NCBI GenBank assembly: GCA_002099365.1
Contig: MSED01000002.1
Span: 3,162,001 to 3,226,000, forward strand
DNA length: 64,000 nt
Direction: 5' to 3'
DNA from: Phialophora verrucosa
Taxonomy: Eukaryota; Ascomycota; Eurotiomycetes; Chaetothyriales; Herpotrichiellaceae
Below, one piece after another: positions 53,223 to 63,142 of the stretch; position 1 is the stretch's first letter, and each line of letters opens with the position of its first letter. Position numbers and translations under genes: made by a program. The notes below the pieces were generated by a model. That model made no database searches. It saw only the letters and a list, made by a program, of their open reading frames with translations, and had not been told where the DNA came from.

Positions 53223-53876
53223 TGCACAGAATAATCAAGGGGAATGCGTAGATGGAACACACATTCAGCTCCCGAAAGGTACAAGGCTCGAGGTTGACCT
53301 GGGAAATGACCTGCACGAAGTAGGCAGAAAAGGCAAATGACCCCTGTTGGTCAGGCGCCTGGAAGGCATGCGGCTGGTCACACGGCGGCTGAGCCACGCA
53401 CACCGCCATTGGGGATTGGGCTTAGGCTTCTTTGTTGCGGGGGGCTCAAACGATATACGAAATGTCTTGGGGGCGAAGACAGATATCCAGGTACGGCCTC
53501 GTATCATGTCTGGGATGGCAGAATAGGGGCAAGACGGTTTAGCGCTTCATACGTCAATAATCCTGGAAGGCCCTTGACCCCTGGAAATGGTCGGACGAAG
53601 CAGCGAGTCGACCAAGCAGTCACTGCCCGTAAAGAATTATGTTCTGCCCAGCAGCACAGGTAGGCGCAAGGGCTTCCGATGCGGAATGCGGCGACTCGCT
53701 GTCGTTGCATCAGGTACGACATAGGTGGTGAATTCGAAGCATCGAAAGTACATTTCCCTGGGTCAAGCCGAGCGATTCATTAGGTTCGGCGCATGCCCGA
53801 ACTCCCTCCACCCGACATACGTGGGTACTACGAACGACTATGTCTGAACAAGACCAACGACAGGCTATCAATCCAC
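53223..53876. other. Intergenic, nothing recognised
   Basis: Promoter side of the CorA-like gene. Short minus-strand frames may be 5' UTR or upstream ORFs. Confidence 0.35.
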
Positions 53877-54236
53877 CTAGGGTTCCCTCAACCCATTTTC
53901 CACTACTGAGACTTCACTATTCCTCGGAACTAAGATCTGCCCCGCTAGCGTAACCGTTGCGAGCTGGAGGAGGTCCAGGTTCACCCAGTCTCGAGGCAAG
54001 AAGAAATATCGCTTGACTTGCACATCAGTACAGCTGTTGGAAGGTGCATTCTGCTTAAAGCCATCCAAATCATATGTGCATATCCAAAAGTGCTTGCTTA
54101 AGTATACGAGTACGTTGCCATCTGTGACCGCACTATCCTTGAGGTGCGCATGCACTACGGAGTACACCACTCCAAAATTCGAGCAGGGCAGCCGTACGTC
54201 GGCATCGGATAGAATCGTAGAAAGATCAGTGTGCAC
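53877..54236 (-). pseudogene. C-terminal remnant of a NACHT/WD40-type protein
   Basis: A 119-codon frame (start GTG, no ATG), open to about 54300, encodes NVLVYLSKHFWICTYDLDGF, then VKRYFFLPRDWVNLDLLQLA and TVTLAGQILVPRNSEVSVVE-NGLRE. This matches the C-terminal tail I recall from many fungal NACHT and WD40 proteins (pattern HFFLPRDW then FLCPRNGEVAVV). Only this tail is present; the upstream side runs into the promoter of the convergently placed kinase gene. It is most simply a leftover of a lost NLR-like gene, but a small real gene cannot be excluded. Confidence 0.5.
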
Positions 54237-54479
54237 CAGGAAACAGCGCAGAGTACTGTGTTCATGGCGTGACTGGCGCTTGATTGACCGACAGGAGGAA
54301 CAGCGCCAAGGGCTGTAATGCTAGTCATCCGGGGTGGTATCGTTCGTCAAGCGGGGGACCCTCTTCATCTCTCGCGCCCTGAAACTGAAAGCACTAACCG
54401 CGGGCAACACACTCTAGGACTTGCCCTTGTTGAACGGGGTGACGGGCTGATCGGGAAAGCCTATCGAGAAGAGCTTTTG

Positions 54480-55655
54480 ATGGAAGCTTTCACAGACGTC
54501 AAGGAGTTGTTGGGTCCACACGTTGGAGGAAGCCTATTCATCGACGAGGCCGTTTTGGAAGGTCATTGCCCTGCGCCCAGGTTGATGAGGAAGAAGACTT
54601 GTACATTTACTAGCCTTCCCAAAAACTTGTCGCCTTGTCGAGGCCTTCACGTATGGCACTGCGGCCTGGACGCGAGCAGTCAAGATCTCAATTGAGCTGG
54701 AAGATGGTCAAACGCAATCCTATTTCCTCAAGGTACGCATGTACGGGCTAATTTGAGGTTGTTCACGTGTGCTGAGGGTGCTGTACCAGTGTGCTTCAGA
54801 AGATCGAGGCCTGATGATGATGGAGGGAGAATATAACTCCATGAAGGAGATCCATCAACATTTGCCCACGTTCGTGCCAAAACCAATCACCTGGGGGAAG
54901 TTGAAGCATACACCAATGGCCACGTACTTCTTTCTTGCCGAATTCGTCGACATGTCCACCGGTGCACCTGATCCCGCCAATTTTGCCATGCAGTTGTCTC
55001 GACTGCATGGAACGAGCAAGTCCCCGACTGGGAAATTTGGGTTCCATATCACCACCTGCCACGGGCCCAACTGGCAAGACACACGATGGCATGACAGCTG
55101 GTGCTTCTACTATACCCGTCTATTAACACAATTCTTCGAAAGAGAAATCCAGCACAACGGGCATAATGGTGAGTACGAAAGAGAGTTCCAGGTCTTGAAG
55201 TCGAAGACGATTCCGCGAGTCCTTGAACCCCTGCAATCCGATGGTCGGATGTTGGAGCCGCGTCTCATCCATGGAGACTTGTGGGAAGAGAACTGTGGGA
55301 CGAAGCTTGACAACGTGGAGCCCGTCGTGTTTGATGCGGCGGCTATGTATGCGCACAGCGAGTTCGAACTGGGTATGTGGCGACGAGATGTCGTCCGCTT
55401 TGGGAAAACACACCTGCGGCACTATCACAAACTCGTGGCACCGAGCGAGCCCCGGGACCAGTGGGATGATCGGAATCGGCTGTACTCTATCATATTCGAC
55501 CTCGGACATTCCATCGCGCTTCTAGAGACCGCCGAGAGCCAACGTCACCTGTAAGCTATCGTCCTTGACTGATCGATGAGTCGATTTCCCACTGACATTG
55601 TAGGATCATCGACAACATGCGATTTCTGAATGAGAAATATGGCGCTTATGAATGA
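54480..55655 (+). CDS. Fructosamine/ribulosamine 3-kinase-family protein, four exons
   Basis: Join of 54480-54561, 54614-54732, 54790-55550 and 55604-55655; introns of 52, 57 and 53 bp. Product 337 aa. An upstream in-frame ATG at 54318 would add 54 residues of non-conserved sequence. Kinase features: YGTAAWTRAVKISIELEDG with SYFLK (nucleotide-binding beta-strands), MMEGEYNSMKEI, PKPITWGKL, and the catalytic HGDLWEEN near residue 227, followed by VVFDAAAMYAHSEFELGMWR, where the Asp is metal-binding. The family phosphorylates ketosamines on glycated proteins and promotes deglycation. The spliced last exon ends MRFLNEKYGAYE. The gene stops 5 bp before the convergent MFS gene's stop. Confidence 0.9.
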
Positions 55656-55660
55656 AAGTA

Positions 55661-57154
55661 TCACGCCGGTTTCGATATTGCGTCTGATTCTCCCTGTTGG
55701 GTCTCATGCTTGATGAGCCGCCAATCCCACCCTTTCTGCCTCTCAATCCACAGAAAAGGCACAGTAGCATAACACAATGCTGCAATGAGTGTGAACGTCC
55801 AACCCGGTCCGATACCATCAAAGAGTAACTGCAACACAGACACCCCTATGGCAGCGAGAAGGCATCTTGTCACACTTACTGCTGCACTCGCTGTGGCTGG
55901 CTGATTGGGGTGCAGATCAACAACAAGCGTATTCAGGACATTGAAAATGCCCGTGACGGCCAGACCAATAATGAACTGCATGGCCAGTGGAGCAGCCAGG
56001 TGCGTCTTTGCTTCAAGGGTCCAACCGTACCCCAAGGTCGCTGTCGAAGATAAGAAGATGTACAGCCAGACGGATCTGAGGCGGGCTTTCTCGATGGGAA
56101 AGGCGAGGATCGCATCACCTTGGACTCGGTCTATGCTGAGGTTGTGACCACGAGCTGTGACGCGATAGTCGTAGTTCGCAATCATACCGACACCGTAGGA
56201 AGCGATGGCGCAGGATGTGCCAAAGGCCAGATAGCAGAGCCCAACATGCAACGAGGACAACTGGTAGGTCTTTTGTAGTAACGGTGCAAGTGACGCCTGG
56301 ACACACGAGTACTTCATGTAGAAGACGCCGTTGGAGAGCAACAAAATGAGGGTAGGACCTTCGAGCAGTAGGCGTAAGCAGGGTGAAAGGGACGGCACAC
56401 GGAGCTGGGGCCTGTTCATCCTTTTGTCGTCCTCCTCTGTTGCGGCTCCATGGGCATGAGTGCCTCTCAGCCTCTCGAGCAATGTCTGATTGATTCCCGT
56501 GGCACGCAGACATCCGTTGCCAACAATCTTGCGCGAAGTTTCTGGTAAGAGGAACGATAGCAGGATAAACACTGCGCCCGACAGGATGGCAAGGCACCAG
56601 AATATCCACTTCCATCCAGCCTTTTCAGCCAGTACTCCTCCCAGCACGGGGCCCAGACTCGGTGCAGAATTGAAGCCAACATGTGCGATGCCGACATATC
56701 CTCCTCGCTCGTGCGGTGCGGCAATGTCGCTAACCACACCATAGGCCAGAGCAATTGTACCGGAGCTCCCAGCACTCTGTACCATCCGCAATGCTAGAAG
56801 CGCCCCGTATGAGTTCTGAACTGCCAAGCCGACGCTTGCGACAATGTAGACCACAAACACTGCCAGATAGACAGGGCGCCGGCCAATGTCTTCAGATATC
56901 TCCCCAAAGACTGAAGGTACAATGCCCTGCACTACCAAATACATGGTTACGGTGAGGTTCATCAGTTGGATGGACACATGAAGTGTTGAAGCTATAGAAT
57001 CCAACGCAGGAAAGTAGATGAATGCACTGAACGGTGAGAAGAAGCCGGCGGCAGCGACGAGGAAGACTATCATCCGCTTTTGCGCGGGAAGGAATGTCGT
57101 ATATGGGGACATTGACACAGGCATTCTCGTCATGGTCGGGCTCTCCGTCGCCAT
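55661..57154 (-). CDS. MFS exporter, DHA1 multidrug type
   Basis: 497 aa from ATG 57154; a longer frame begins with TTG. Twelve hydrophobic segments. Features: FSPFSAFIYFPALDSIASTL in helix 1, EDIGRRPVYLAVFVVYIVAS between helices 2 and 3, RMVQSAGSSGTIALAYGVVS in helix 4 and GFNSAPSLGPVLGGVLAEKA as the antiporter motif C in helix 5. LPETSRKIVGNG precedes a long central loop. These are hallmarks of the fungal 12-TM drug:H+ antiporter family (Qdr/Dtr-like). Likely plasma-membrane efflux of small organic molecules; substrate unknown. Convergent with the fructosamine-kinase gene. Confidence 0.9.
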   Translation of the reverse strand: MATESPTMTRMPVSMSPYTTFLPAQKRMIVFLVAAAGFFSPFSAFIYFPALDSIASTLHVSIQLMNLTVTMYLVVQGIVPSVFGEISEDIGRRPVYLAVFVVYIVASVGLAVQNSYGALLALRMVQSAGSSGTIALAYGVVSDIAAPHERGGYVGIAHVGFNSAPSLGPVLGGVLAEKAGWKWIFWCLAILSGAVFILLSFLLPETSRKIVGNGCLRATGINQTLLERLRGTHAHGAATEEDDKRMNRPQLRVPSLSPCLRLLLEGPTLILLLSNGVFYMKYSCVQASLAPLLQKTYQLSSLHVGLCYLAFGTSCAIASYGVGMIANYDYRVTARGHNLSIDRVQGDAILAFPIEKARLRSVWLYIFLSSTATLGYGWTLEAKTHLAAPLAMQFIIGLAVTGIFNVLNTLVVDLHPNQPATASAAVSVTRCLLAAIGVSVLQLLFDGIGPGWTFTLIAALCYATVPFLWIERQKGWDWRLIKHETQQGESDAISKPA

Positions 57155-57316
57155 TGTGAGACGTGTGAGGTGCAACTTGGCTGAGCGATGCCTTCAAGAT
57201 TGATTCGTTCAATGTGTTGCCCTGTGAGTACAGTGCCCCGCGCGTTCTGCCTCATATCGAAACTGCTTCCCCGCCCTGTACGAGATATGCGCCGAAACCT
57301 GGCTCGACCGGTGAGC

Positions 57317-59662
57317 CTAATGAGCCCAACTCCCCCTTCTAACCCTCGCACCCCAATCTTCATTCGCACCCAGCGCCGCCCGTTTCCTCTCATCTGCGAA
57401 GTTGGGACTTTGTCTCGCCCATTCCTTAACGTACAACCTGAGGGCCTCCCATCGCTTACACCGGCCGATAACCTCTGCTTCATCCCAGCCGTCTCCTTCG
57501 GGAGCTCCGACATATCCCTTTGCATCGACGTGCTTATCATCTTTGCGAAGCTCCTCTATCGGGATCCGAGAGATCTTGCTCAATTCGTCATCGAACATGT
57601 GAGCTAAGCTGGGATAGCCGAGGGAGAGATAGTTGTATATCTGAGTTATAACACCATTAGGAAATTCCTCCTCGATTTGCTTCTCAAGCTGCAGCTTCCT
57701 GTCGATCGTGCTGGTGAATACATCATCGCCATCTTGACTTCGGGGTGGCGTCAATGGGACGTGTGGCTGGCCCGCTGCAAACGGCGCTCTACGGCGTCCG
57801 GGGGTCCTAGTCCCACGGCCTGGCGTCGTGCTCTCGAAAGGATTGACCCGTTCACCGGCCGGGGTCACCGGCGACGGTGTCTGTATGCCACTTCGCTGAC
57901 CATTCTTTGGACTTTGAGGCTGCCAGAGTCCTGCCTGGCACATACCCATCCACAAGCCTTCTCCGGTATTGTTTTCACGCTTCTTGTTGGATTTCCACAA
58001 TTCGGGACTACTGGGCGCGGTCTCTTCGTCATCGCTGTCTGCAGTTCTCGGTCTCGGAGCCTGATCTGGGTCACAGCGCGTCATTTTGGGCGAAATGGTG
58101 AACGGGAACACAAGATCGACGCCGAGCATCGGTGGAGACGCAGCAGCTCTCATACGGGCCAATTCTGAATCTTCATCCTCTGCTCGTGGCTTCTTCGCCT
58201 TCTTTAAACCCTTGGCCTCCAAAGCGTGTCTTGTCGCCAGCGCCGCCGCACTAAATCGACTTTGACCGGCAGTGTCAGCTTTCAGGCCCCGTTTCGCAGC
58301 TTCTAATCGCTCGTGGTGCTTGCGCATATGATCCATCTCCAATGCCAGTTCCGCGGCCGAAGACCGTCTGAAGGCGCGAGCATCAACTCCTTTTTCCCCC
58401 TGAAATATAGGACTCGGCAGGGGACCGTCCTCATCTTCATCGTGGTCGATGGCAAAGTGGTCGACTGGCTCGTGAGGTCGCTCGTTGATATAAGCTGCCA
58501 TAGCCTGTTCTTGTAGCTCCTTTTCGCTCACCGTCTCGGCGGCCAAACGGAGGACATACTCGGTGTAGCTGTCTTTTGTGCTGGGCGGTGGTCTCTTCGC
58601 AACAGACGACCCGAATGAAGAGGAGGAGTCGGCTAAAGATGGAGCTTCTGAATCTTCATCCTCAGTGGTTGACTCGATTATGGGCAAGTCGGGGACGATG
58701 AATGAGTGTTGCCGGAGTGGTTCAGGGTTCTTGCGGGCTAGAGCTGCAGCCGAGAAGCGGGATTCTTCTTCAGTCTCGGCGACGTCCTCGCAGGTGGGGT
58801 CTTCTTCAATGGGTGGCGGCGATGGCGCCCGTCTACTAGGGGCTGGTGACACGCTGGTCTCGGTTGTCTGTGGATGGAACCTTCGATAGGAGCCTTTGGC
58901 AGTCTCTAGTAGTTCTGGAGAGAACTTTCGAGGTCCAGTAGACGCTCGACTAGAGTGAGAAGAATCGCTGGTCTTGAGGGGCTCTTCTTCGCATATCTCG
59001 TCAAGGCTCACTTTGCGTCGCCTGTTCGTCGTGGTTGTGGTGGCTATGGGTTCTGGGATGAACTTCCGGCGAGGCCGTGAGCCTGGTGTGTCTTCGGAGT
59101 CCTTTGGTTTCTTGTCCTTGGAGCTTCTTGTAGTGGTTTCAACAGGTTCAGGTGCAAACTTCCTGCGAGGCTTTGGAGTAGTCTCCTCTTCTGGTGGGGT
59201 GTCTTTGTCCTTGCTCTTTCTCGTACTCGTGTCAATGGGTTCAGGGGTGAACTTCCGCCTTGAAGACCGCGCAGTAGTCTCCACCGGGTCGGGAGCGAAG
59301 CGTCTCGGAGGCCTGCTGTTCGGTACTCCAGGTAGGGTAGAATCATCTGAGTAGGAGAAATGTGGATTGGTCGAGCCCGAGAGGGGACCGTCCTGCGTCG
59401 TGTCTTCAGAGTCTGCTACATGATCCGCTTTATTCTTCTTTCGTGAACTTCTTGTGGTTTCTTCTACCGGCTGAGGTAGGGACCTGCGAGGCTTCGTACT
59501 GGGGGTCATGGAATCGTTCGTATTTGAGGAAGAGAATCTGCATTCGGAAGAAGCACTCGCGGAGGGGTTGTCTGACTGGTTTTGAGAGGATCTGGAGCTT
59601 TTGACCGTGGTCTCTATAGGTTCCGGGACGAATCGCCTGGGTAGAGGCGGGGAAGTGTCCAT
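57317..59662 (-). CDS. Large repeat-containing fungal protein
   Basis: 781 aa, single exon from ATG 59662. About eight imperfect copies of a motif R-R-(K)-F-x-P-E-P-(I/V)-E-T-T-x-R-S-S fill roughly residues 9-270, for example RRFVPEPIETTVKSS and RRKFAPEPVETTTRSS. They are separated by Ser/Asp/Lys-rich spacers. A shorter motif SRFSAAALA occurs twice further on. The C-terminal 150 residues look folded and conserved (IYNYLSLGYPSLAHMFDDEL; SKISRIPIEELRKDD; CKRWEALRLYVKEWARQSPN). No known catalytic domain, signal peptide or membrane helix. Basic/Ser-rich repeats suggest phosphorylation-regulated binding. Family and function unknown to me. Confidence 0.8.
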   Translation of the reverse strand: MDTSPPLPRRFVPEPIETTVKSSRSSQNQSDNPSASASSECRFSSSNTNDSMTPSTKPRRSLPQPVEETTRSSRKKNKADHVADSEDTTQDGPLSGSTNPHFSYSDDSTLPGVPNSRPPRRFAPDPVETTARSSRRKFTPEPIDTSTRKSKDKDTPPEEETTPKPRRKFAPEPVETTTRSSKDKKPKDSEDTPGSRPRRKFIPEPIATTTTTNRRRKVSLDEICEEEPLKTSDSSHSSRASTGPRKFSPELLETAKGSYRRFHPQTTETSVSPAPSRRAPSPPPIEEDPTCEDVAETEEESRFSAAALARKNPEPLRQHSFIVPDLPIIESTTEDEDSEAPSLADSSSSFGSSVAKRPPPSTKDSYTEYVLRLAAETVSEKELQEQAMAAYINERPHEPVDHFAIDHDEDEDGPLPSPIFQGEKGVDARAFRRSSAAELALEMDHMRKHHERLEAAKRGLKADTAGQSRFSAAALATRHALEAKGLKKAKKPRAEDEDSELARMRAAASPPMLGVDLVFPFTISPKMTRCDPDQAPRPRTADSDDEETAPSSPELWKSNKKRENNTGEGLWMGMCQAGLWQPQSPKNGQRSGIQTPSPVTPAGERVNPFESTTPGRGTRTPGRRRAPFAAGQPHVPLTPPRSQDGDDVFTSTIDRKLQLEKQIEEEFPNGVITQIYNYLSLGYPSLAHMFDDELSKISRIPIEELRKDDKHVDAKGYVGAPEGDGWDEAEVIGRCKRWEALRLYVKEWARQSPNFADERKRAALGANEDWGARVRRGSWAH

Positions 59663-61475
59663 GGTGCTAGGACGGGCGTATAGGTATTGCTTTTCTTATT
59701 CGACAACGCATCCTTCACTCAGCACCTTGTCGGAACCCACGGTTGGCCTGGAGAACAAGCACGCGAGCAGAGAGGTAGGGACCGTATGCAAGGACGCCAG
59801 GAAATGCGGGGGAACGAGCAGATCTAAGAGAAGCGATCGGGTGTATACGGGGAGACGTAATCTCAAGAGAATCGAGGTGAGAAGTGATAAGGCGAGAGGA
59901 GAGTAGGAAAGAACGAATGCGGACGAACAGTCTCGGTCGGTTTCAGCTGAGCTCAGAATGACTTGGGTACAGGACGTTGGATGTCTTCTCAACAGTTAGA
60001 AACTAAACATGTGTGCGATACGGTGCGTGGGATCTTGCCTGAGAAAAGCAATGAGGAACACTTGGTGTATTGTTGTTGGAGAGTGGAATGATACGAGGTA
60101 CGGGGAAACCATGAATGCCTCGAGGAGCGTGGGGACCAGGTGAGCCAGTCAAGCGAGATGACGGTATTGCGGGCATCCAACCGATGCCTCTCGCCAATGA
60201 ACAGAGGCCCCCAGCCACTAACCAATTCGCTGTGGGCGTGCCCGTTTTTGGCCTGACACCTAAACGTCCCCCCTAGCATCGAAGTTAGGCACAGTGGGCT
60301 TGGTGGTCGGTCGGAGGGTAAATCAACGACCATTCAGTCGTCATTGATCCATCTTTCCTCGTCTTGACTTGCGCTCAAAACATGCTTGAGTGTATCTTAA
60401 CTTCTTGAAAGTCAGAACGCTGCGGTCGAGAGCACGACTTTGGGGACTGCGACTCTGAGTAACATGATCAAAAGTCACAAGTCCGGCATGATTGGTGTCA
60501 AGTCGGTGAACCACATGCATTTCAACAGTTCTCTTTTCGATATCAACCTGCCCATGATGATCCAACAATCCTGACCGACAAGTCTTAACAGGTACCTTAC
60601 TCAGCGTACTCGGTCTGATTGACCCGAATCGTTTCTCTCCCACATCTTCAGCTTGTTATCTAATTACGTCCTTCTGTGAACGAATGTTACCCGACACACA
60701 ACCTTTCCCCGGATTTCTTCCTCGAACTACCCCTCTGGCTAAATGTTTATTGGCCTCCGCTGATCCTACCGCTGCGTTGACTCATCTCCCCTTCACCCGA
60801 GTTCTCCCGAGTCTCCCGGGGCTATCTGCACCTCTCGCATCTCCCTGCAGCTCGTTATGCTTCCTCCCGCGCGGGCATGAATGGATGTGTAGGGAATAGA
60901 TCCGTTAAGCATTGTGGCATTGTGCGGTCAGGCACTCAGGGTGACCTTACCCCGAATTTATTGTTGGAGACCGAGAGCTCATCAACAAATTACCAGGACT
61001 GTTTGGGGATATTTTGCGCCACGGCTTTCCACTCCTGATTATGGCACGTATAGAAATGAAGACTGTTGACGTCTTGTACCCCGATACTTCGTAGATGAAT
61101 TAGCATTCAGGAGTATTATTCTACTCTAGTTCCTCTTGGCTTGTCAAAGCAATTCGGTGTGTGTTCTCCTTACTCTGTACTCCAGTGACTCCGTAGTGAG
61201 GAGGACCGCCATAAGCCTTAACGCTTCACCGCACAAATAGTTACTGGTAGCTACTGCGGAGTAGAAAACCCCGACAGCACTTCCCCCGGCGCTGAAGGCG
61301 CACTTGTAGGGCGATCGCTCACATGCATCCTCAATCCACCTACACTACCGTTGCTTCCTTCCTCTCTTGTAACGATGTGTTCATTGTTTGTAGCTCGGCT
61401 TCACCCTCAATAATAGACCACGGCTACTCTCCTCAAGCAATCAACGCGGTCAAGGTCGCACTACCCTCACTACCA
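59663..61475. other. Divergent promoter region, 1.8 kb
   Basis: Between the repeat-protein gene and the C2H2 regulator. No gene recognised. The frame upstream of 61476 (from 61323) continues the regulator's reading frame but its composition looks like 5' UTR. Confidence 0.4.
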
Positions 61476-62768
61476 ATGTCGTCGGAACAAAGGTACGACT
61501 CCTCTTATGAGCAACTTGTCCAAGATGACCTTCCCGACCTCAACCTGTTTGACCTCCCCGACCTCGACCAGTTTGATCTTCCAAACCTCGACCTGTCTGG
61601 TGGCTCTTCTCTGGTTCCAATGGCCGAGACATATTCCTACAATCCCCAAGATTACTGTCCGGGCAACTCACAGGAAGTCGAGACGTTCTTCTCCAATGCG
61701 CCATGCACTCCCAAACGGGATCAACAATCCAGATCACGGACGACACTGCAGGCGACCTTGAATTCGACATGTTTGCGACACCGCAGCCCGCAGCCTCAAG
61801 CGTCCTCACTCCACTGGTTGGGACAACGACCTTCAAACTGGGTGCCGAAAGTCTTCCGAGCCTAGGCGACGAAGGCTGGACAGTCGACAATACTGCAGGT
61901 TCTTCGACCGCGCACCCTCCTCTCGGGACCATGGACGGCGATGCTCCAATCGATCCAGCGGTGTACAACAACACTGTTCCACAGGGCGCGTGCGGGCTGC
62001 GCGTTCCACAGACTGGTCCAATCAACGTGAGTTTTTTTTTTAAACCGACGCTAACGAGGCGCACAGAAGCGAGACATGGTTGTTTTGCCAGACACTTTGG
62101 TGGAGCCCACCGCTGCTTGTACCCCAGCAAATACACCAAATGTAGCAAAAGAAGTCAACAGCAAATGGCCTGGGCCGCAGAAGTGTCCCTGGCGAGACTG
62201 TAACTCGAAAGCCACTTTTCGAACTCGCTCATCACTGAATGCACACGTCAGGAACATCCACCTGACTCCCTTGGTCTGCACCTATCCGGGTTGTTCGTAC
62301 AAGAAACCATTCGGCAAACAAAGCGACCTCGAGAGGCACCAAGCGACCTTCCACAGTCCTGAACCTAGATATCCTTGCCTCGAACCCGGCTGCCAACAAG
62401 TATTCTTCCGCAGTGACAAAATGATGGAGCATGCCAGAAACAAGCACGAACTTTGGAAGTGTTCTCACAACCATTGCTCTGCCACGGTCTTTGCAGCTCA
62501 GAGGGAGTCGCATCTGCGGGAGTCCCATGACTTCTATGAATGTGCTATTGGTCCTTGCGACTCAGACTATAGGTCATTCTTCACGCGGCTCGCCCTTCAG
62601 AAACATTTGCGGACATGTCATCGGATGTCGTCGTCCGACGCTCGTTTCGCCATGGCGTTTCCCGACCTTACCGTAGTAGATGAGGTCTTGGATGTTCACC
62701 CCCCTCAGTGGCGATACATTTCAGATTGCCCATCATCCTCGCTCTACAGCAGCAATGAGCAGCACTAG
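61476..62768 (+). CDS. Five-finger C2H2 transcription factor, three exons
   Basis: Join of 61476-61676, 61733-62026 and 62067-62768; introns of 56 and 40 bp (GTCGAG to CCAG; GTGAGT to ACAG with a GCTAACG branch site). Product 398 aa. An ATG at 61323 in the same frame is an alternative start. The N terminus carries a repeated acidic-hydrophobic unit (DLPDLNLFDLPDLDQFDLPN), a plausible activation domain. Five C2H2 fingers follow in exon 3: CPWRDC...HVRNIH, CTYPGCSYKKPF...HQATFH, CLEPGCQQVFF...HARNKH, CSHNHC...HLRESH and CAIGPC...HLRTCH. The first intron is inferred only from the frame change and matching phases. Function: DNA-binding regulator, targets unknown. Confidence 0.8.
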
Positions 62769-63142
62769 TGTCTTGTGGTAACCGTCATTGGAGCATCCAC
62801 CCCCAAAACTTCGACTGCCTTTGAGGTAGAATCGTCTCTATGACCAGGGGTGAGACTGACTTCTCCATCTATCTGGTCAACCACAATATGCAACTTCGGG
62901 TTCGGGTTCGAAAGGCGCGCTGGTGAATCGAAATCAGGGAGGAAATGGCAAGGAGCCAACAACACATGATGGATGGCGATATATAGTTTTCGTACCTCAA
63001 GCAACGCAATATCATTCCGCCATAACGCTCACCTCAGTATCCAATTATCTACTGTGTCTCTCTCCTAACCCGAACCTGTCGATGAAAGAGTAGAAAGTAG
63101 ACCGCCTCCCACCCCTATCGATCCAATAGACAATTTTTCTCC
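62769..63142. other. Short convergent intergenic region
   Basis: Between the C2H2 gene and the AMP deaminase 3' end. Nothing recognised. Confidence 0.4.
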
